From: Tardiphaga robiniae
GTDB lineage: Bacteria > Pseudomonadota > Alphaproteobacteria > Rhizobiales > Xanthobacteraceae
DNA length: 64,000 nt
NCBI RefSeq assembly: GCF_013359755.1
Contig: NZ_JABMCJ010000089.1
Location: forward strand, 62,001 to 126,000
Direction of reading: 5' to 3'
The stretch's first letter is position 1, and every line of letters begins with the position of its first letter. This document shows, piece by piece, positions 62,539 through 64,000 of this stretch. Under the pieces are notes generated by a model. It was not told where the DNA came from and made no database searches. It saw only the letters and a program-made list of their open reading frames with translations. The position numbers were made by a program, and so were the translations under genes.

Positions 62539-62689
62539 GCCCGTAGCGGGCCGAGGCCTTGGAGAAGGCTGGCGATCTTCGGTCGGCCATCTCACCACGT
62601 GGAATAGGATTGCATTGACGATCGCGCGGGCCAGTTGTGGTGCCAGTCTTGCTTGGTGAGGTCATGTACCGCCTGTGCAAGGAGCTGCC

Positions 62690-63727
62690 ATGAGTGTTCT
62701 GACCAAGGATTCGCCGACAAGCCGTTCGCGCGCTGCGTTTGTTGGCCTGTTTGGATTGTGTGCCGCCATCTTTGCCGGACCGGCTGGTGCGGCCGAAAAG
62801 GCTGCTTTCCTGCTGCCTGGCAGCATCAACGACCAGAGCTGGAACGCGCAGGGCTACCAGGGTGCCGAGAAGCTCAAGGCTGTCGGCTGGGACGTAGCCT
62901 ATACCGAAAACGTGCAGGTCGCCGACATGGTCGAGGCGCTGCGCGATTATGCGCGCAAGGATTACAAGGTTGTGGTCGGTCACACCGGCCGGTTCCTATC
63001 GGCGATGGAGCGTATCGGTCCCGATTTCCCGAAGACGCTGTTCATTGTCGGTTCGGGCTCAGCCGGCGCCGGGACTAACGTGACCTCAATAGACTACGAC
63101 AACACGCAGTTCGGCTTCATGATGGGCGTGCTGGCCGCGCGCATGAGCAGGACCGGCAAGATCGGTTCGGTGAACAGCCTCGAAGGGTTGCCGAACGTGG
63201 TCGCGCAAGTCGGCGGTTTCCGCAAGGGTGCCAAGAGCGTGCGCCCCGACATCGAGGTTAAGGTCATCTACATCAAAAGCATGGAAGACGCGGCCGAAGC
63301 CAAAGAGGCTGCATTGTCGCTGATCGCAGGCGGAGCCGACTTCATCAGCGGAAAGTTGAATGCGGGCCAGACCGGCATCATTCAGGCCGCCAAGGAAAAG
63401 GGAGTTTACGCCAACGGACGTTCGTTCGGTCACAGCGAGATCGCACCAGATGCCGTGCTGACCAACATCGTCGAAAAATGGTCCGACATGTATTCGCAGA
63501 CGGCGCAGGAGCAGGCTAAGTCCGGCGGAGTCGGTGGAAAATACGTGCTCTACGGCCTGAACACGCCCGGCAGCACTGGTGCCGAGCTTGCCTACAATGC
63601 GACACAGCCGTTGAATCCCGCCGTGCCTGCGAGCGTGGCTAACGAACTGGACGCGTTGAAAGGAAAGTTCAAGGACGGGTCGCTCAAGATCGCTGTCAAC
63701 CGCGAAGACGCGCACGGAGGAATCTGA
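62690..63727 (+). CDS. BMP-family ABC importer, substrate-binding protein
   Basis: A 345-residue member of the basic membrane protein / purine-nucleoside receptor family (PnrA-like). The N-terminus has a signal-like hydrophobic segment (about 14-30, ending AGPAGAAEK) without a lipobox Cys. Body segments are LLPGSINDQSWNAQGYQGAE, HTGRFLSAMERI, NVTSIDYDNTQFGFMMGVLA and VNSLEGLPNVVAQVGGFRKG. Ribosome site CAAGGAG precedes ATG 62690. Followed by a sugar/nucleoside-type ATPase gene. The ligand may be a nucleoside, nucleobase or other heterocycle, which would fit the PuuE-like hydrolases. Confidence 0.88.
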   Translation: MSVLTKDSPTSRSRAAFVGLFGLCAAIFAGPAGAAEKAAFLLPGSINDQSWNAQGYQGAEKLKAVGWDVAYTENVQVADMVEALRDYARKDYKVVVGHTGRFLSAMERIGPDFPKTLFIVGSGSAGAGTNVTSIDYDNTQFGFMMGVLAARMSRTGKIGSVNSLEGLPNVVAQVGGFRKGAKSVRPDIEVKVIYIKSMEDAAEAKEAALSLIAGGADFISGKLNAGQTGIIQAAKEKGVYANGRSFGHSEIAPDAVLTNIVEKWSDMYSQTAQEQAKSGGVGGKYVLYGLNTPGSTGAELAYNATQPLNPAVPASVANELDALKGKFKDGSLKIAVNREDAHGGI

Positions 63728-63744
63728 CCCTTGGCTATGGATTG

Positions 63745-64000
63745 ATGCCCATGCTTGAGATGCGCGGCATCAAGAAAGCCTATGGCACTGTGCAGGCCAA
63801 CCGCGGCATTGATCTCGATGTCGCGGCGGGCCAGATCGTTGGGCTACTCGGCGAGAACGGCTCCGGCAAAAGTACATTGATGAAGCTGCTGTTCGGTGTC
63901 GTCAGCGCAGATGCCGGGACGATCCGCTTCAAGGACAAGCCGCTCTCTGGGCATGGCCCCGCGCAGGCGATGGCTGCTGGCCTCGGCATGATCCATCAGC
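63745..64000 (+). CDS. Sugar/nucleoside-type (CUT2-like) ABC ATPase, 5' part only
   Basis: The frame opens at ATG 63745 (or 63751) and runs off the window after 85 codons. Walker A GENGSGKST follows EMRGIKKAYGTVQANRGIDL, and the Q-loop begins at GLGMIHQ. The GENGSGKST and GMIHQ motifs are those of the double ATPases (YufO/RbsA-like) that serve BMP-type receptors. It begins 17 bp after the receptor stop. The rest, including a probable second ABC domain and permease genes, lies beyond the window. Confidence 0.88.
   Translation, partial: MPMLEMRGIKKAYGTVQANRGIDLDVAAGQIVGLLGENGSGKSTLMKLLFGVVSADAGTIRFKDKPLSGHGPAQAMAAGLGMIHQ

Overview
The window reads as chromosomal DNA of an alphaproteobacterium of the order Rhizobiales (Hyphomicrobiales), most likely the Bradyrhizobium / Rhodopseudomonas / Tardiphaga group. 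This rests on the nadABC operon next to a NadQ-type Nudix-like NAD regulator, on rhizobial ICE-type transfer genes, and on repeated intergenic copies of a palindrome with core GGCGCAAAGCGGAC, which I recognise from genomes of this group. I cannot fix genus or species.

Left part (1-8.3 kb): the 3' end of a vanadium-haloperoxidase/PAP2 gene, a cytoplasmic subtilisin-like peptidase, a Crp/Fnr regulator, then the minus-strand de novo NAD operon nadA-nadB-nadC behind its probable regulator gene nadQ. Two tandem 21-bp palindromes lie between nadQ and nadA.

Mobile-element remnant (8.27-14.01 kb): a 3' half tRNA-Val(CAC) fragment (att site) is followed by a tyrosine integrase, an HTH protein, a 5'-truncated DUF2840 gene, traF, a lytic transglycosylase, a small ORF, an in-frame fusion of a relaxase N-terminus to a TraG/VirD4 C-terminus, and a broken CopG gene. 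It is the scar of an integrative conjugative element that has lost most of its transfer genes by internal deletion.

Catabolic array (14.2-64 kb): five consecutive modules share one layout: a minus-strand left arm (regulator and/or enzyme genes), a central divergent promoter, and a plus-strand right arm carrying a complete ABC importer plus enzymes. The modules meet tail to tail, and each convergent gap carries one or two copies of the palindrome. A: LysR, Baeyer-Villiger-type monooxygenase, branched-chain-type (HAAT) importer, two SDRs. B: RpiR, SDR, second HAAT importer with an extra ATPase lacking the ABC signature, aldehyde dehydrogenase. C: IlvD/Edd sugar-acid dehydratase, CUT1 sugar importer, Gfo/Idh/MocA oxidoreductase, GntR/FCD regulator, atypical SDR, DHDPS-family lyase: a non-phosphorylative sugar or sugar-acid pathway. 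D: AraC/EutR-like regulator, NylB/beta-lactamase-like hydrolase, dipeptide-type importer, copper amine oxidase, small membrane protein, frameshifted gamma-glutamyltransferase. E: two PuuE-like polysaccharide-deacetylase-fold hydrolases, NMT1/Tau-type importer, FAD monooxygenase, IclR regulator, then a BMP-type importer running off the window. Decayed pieces of an IclR gene and of a BMP-protein gene upstream of the E importer show a past duplication or replacement.

The window thus encodes six ABC importers and five local regulators, each regulator from a different family. Substrate assignments are inferences from family membership. No rRNA, intact tRNA, CRISPR array, transposase or riboswitch was recognised.
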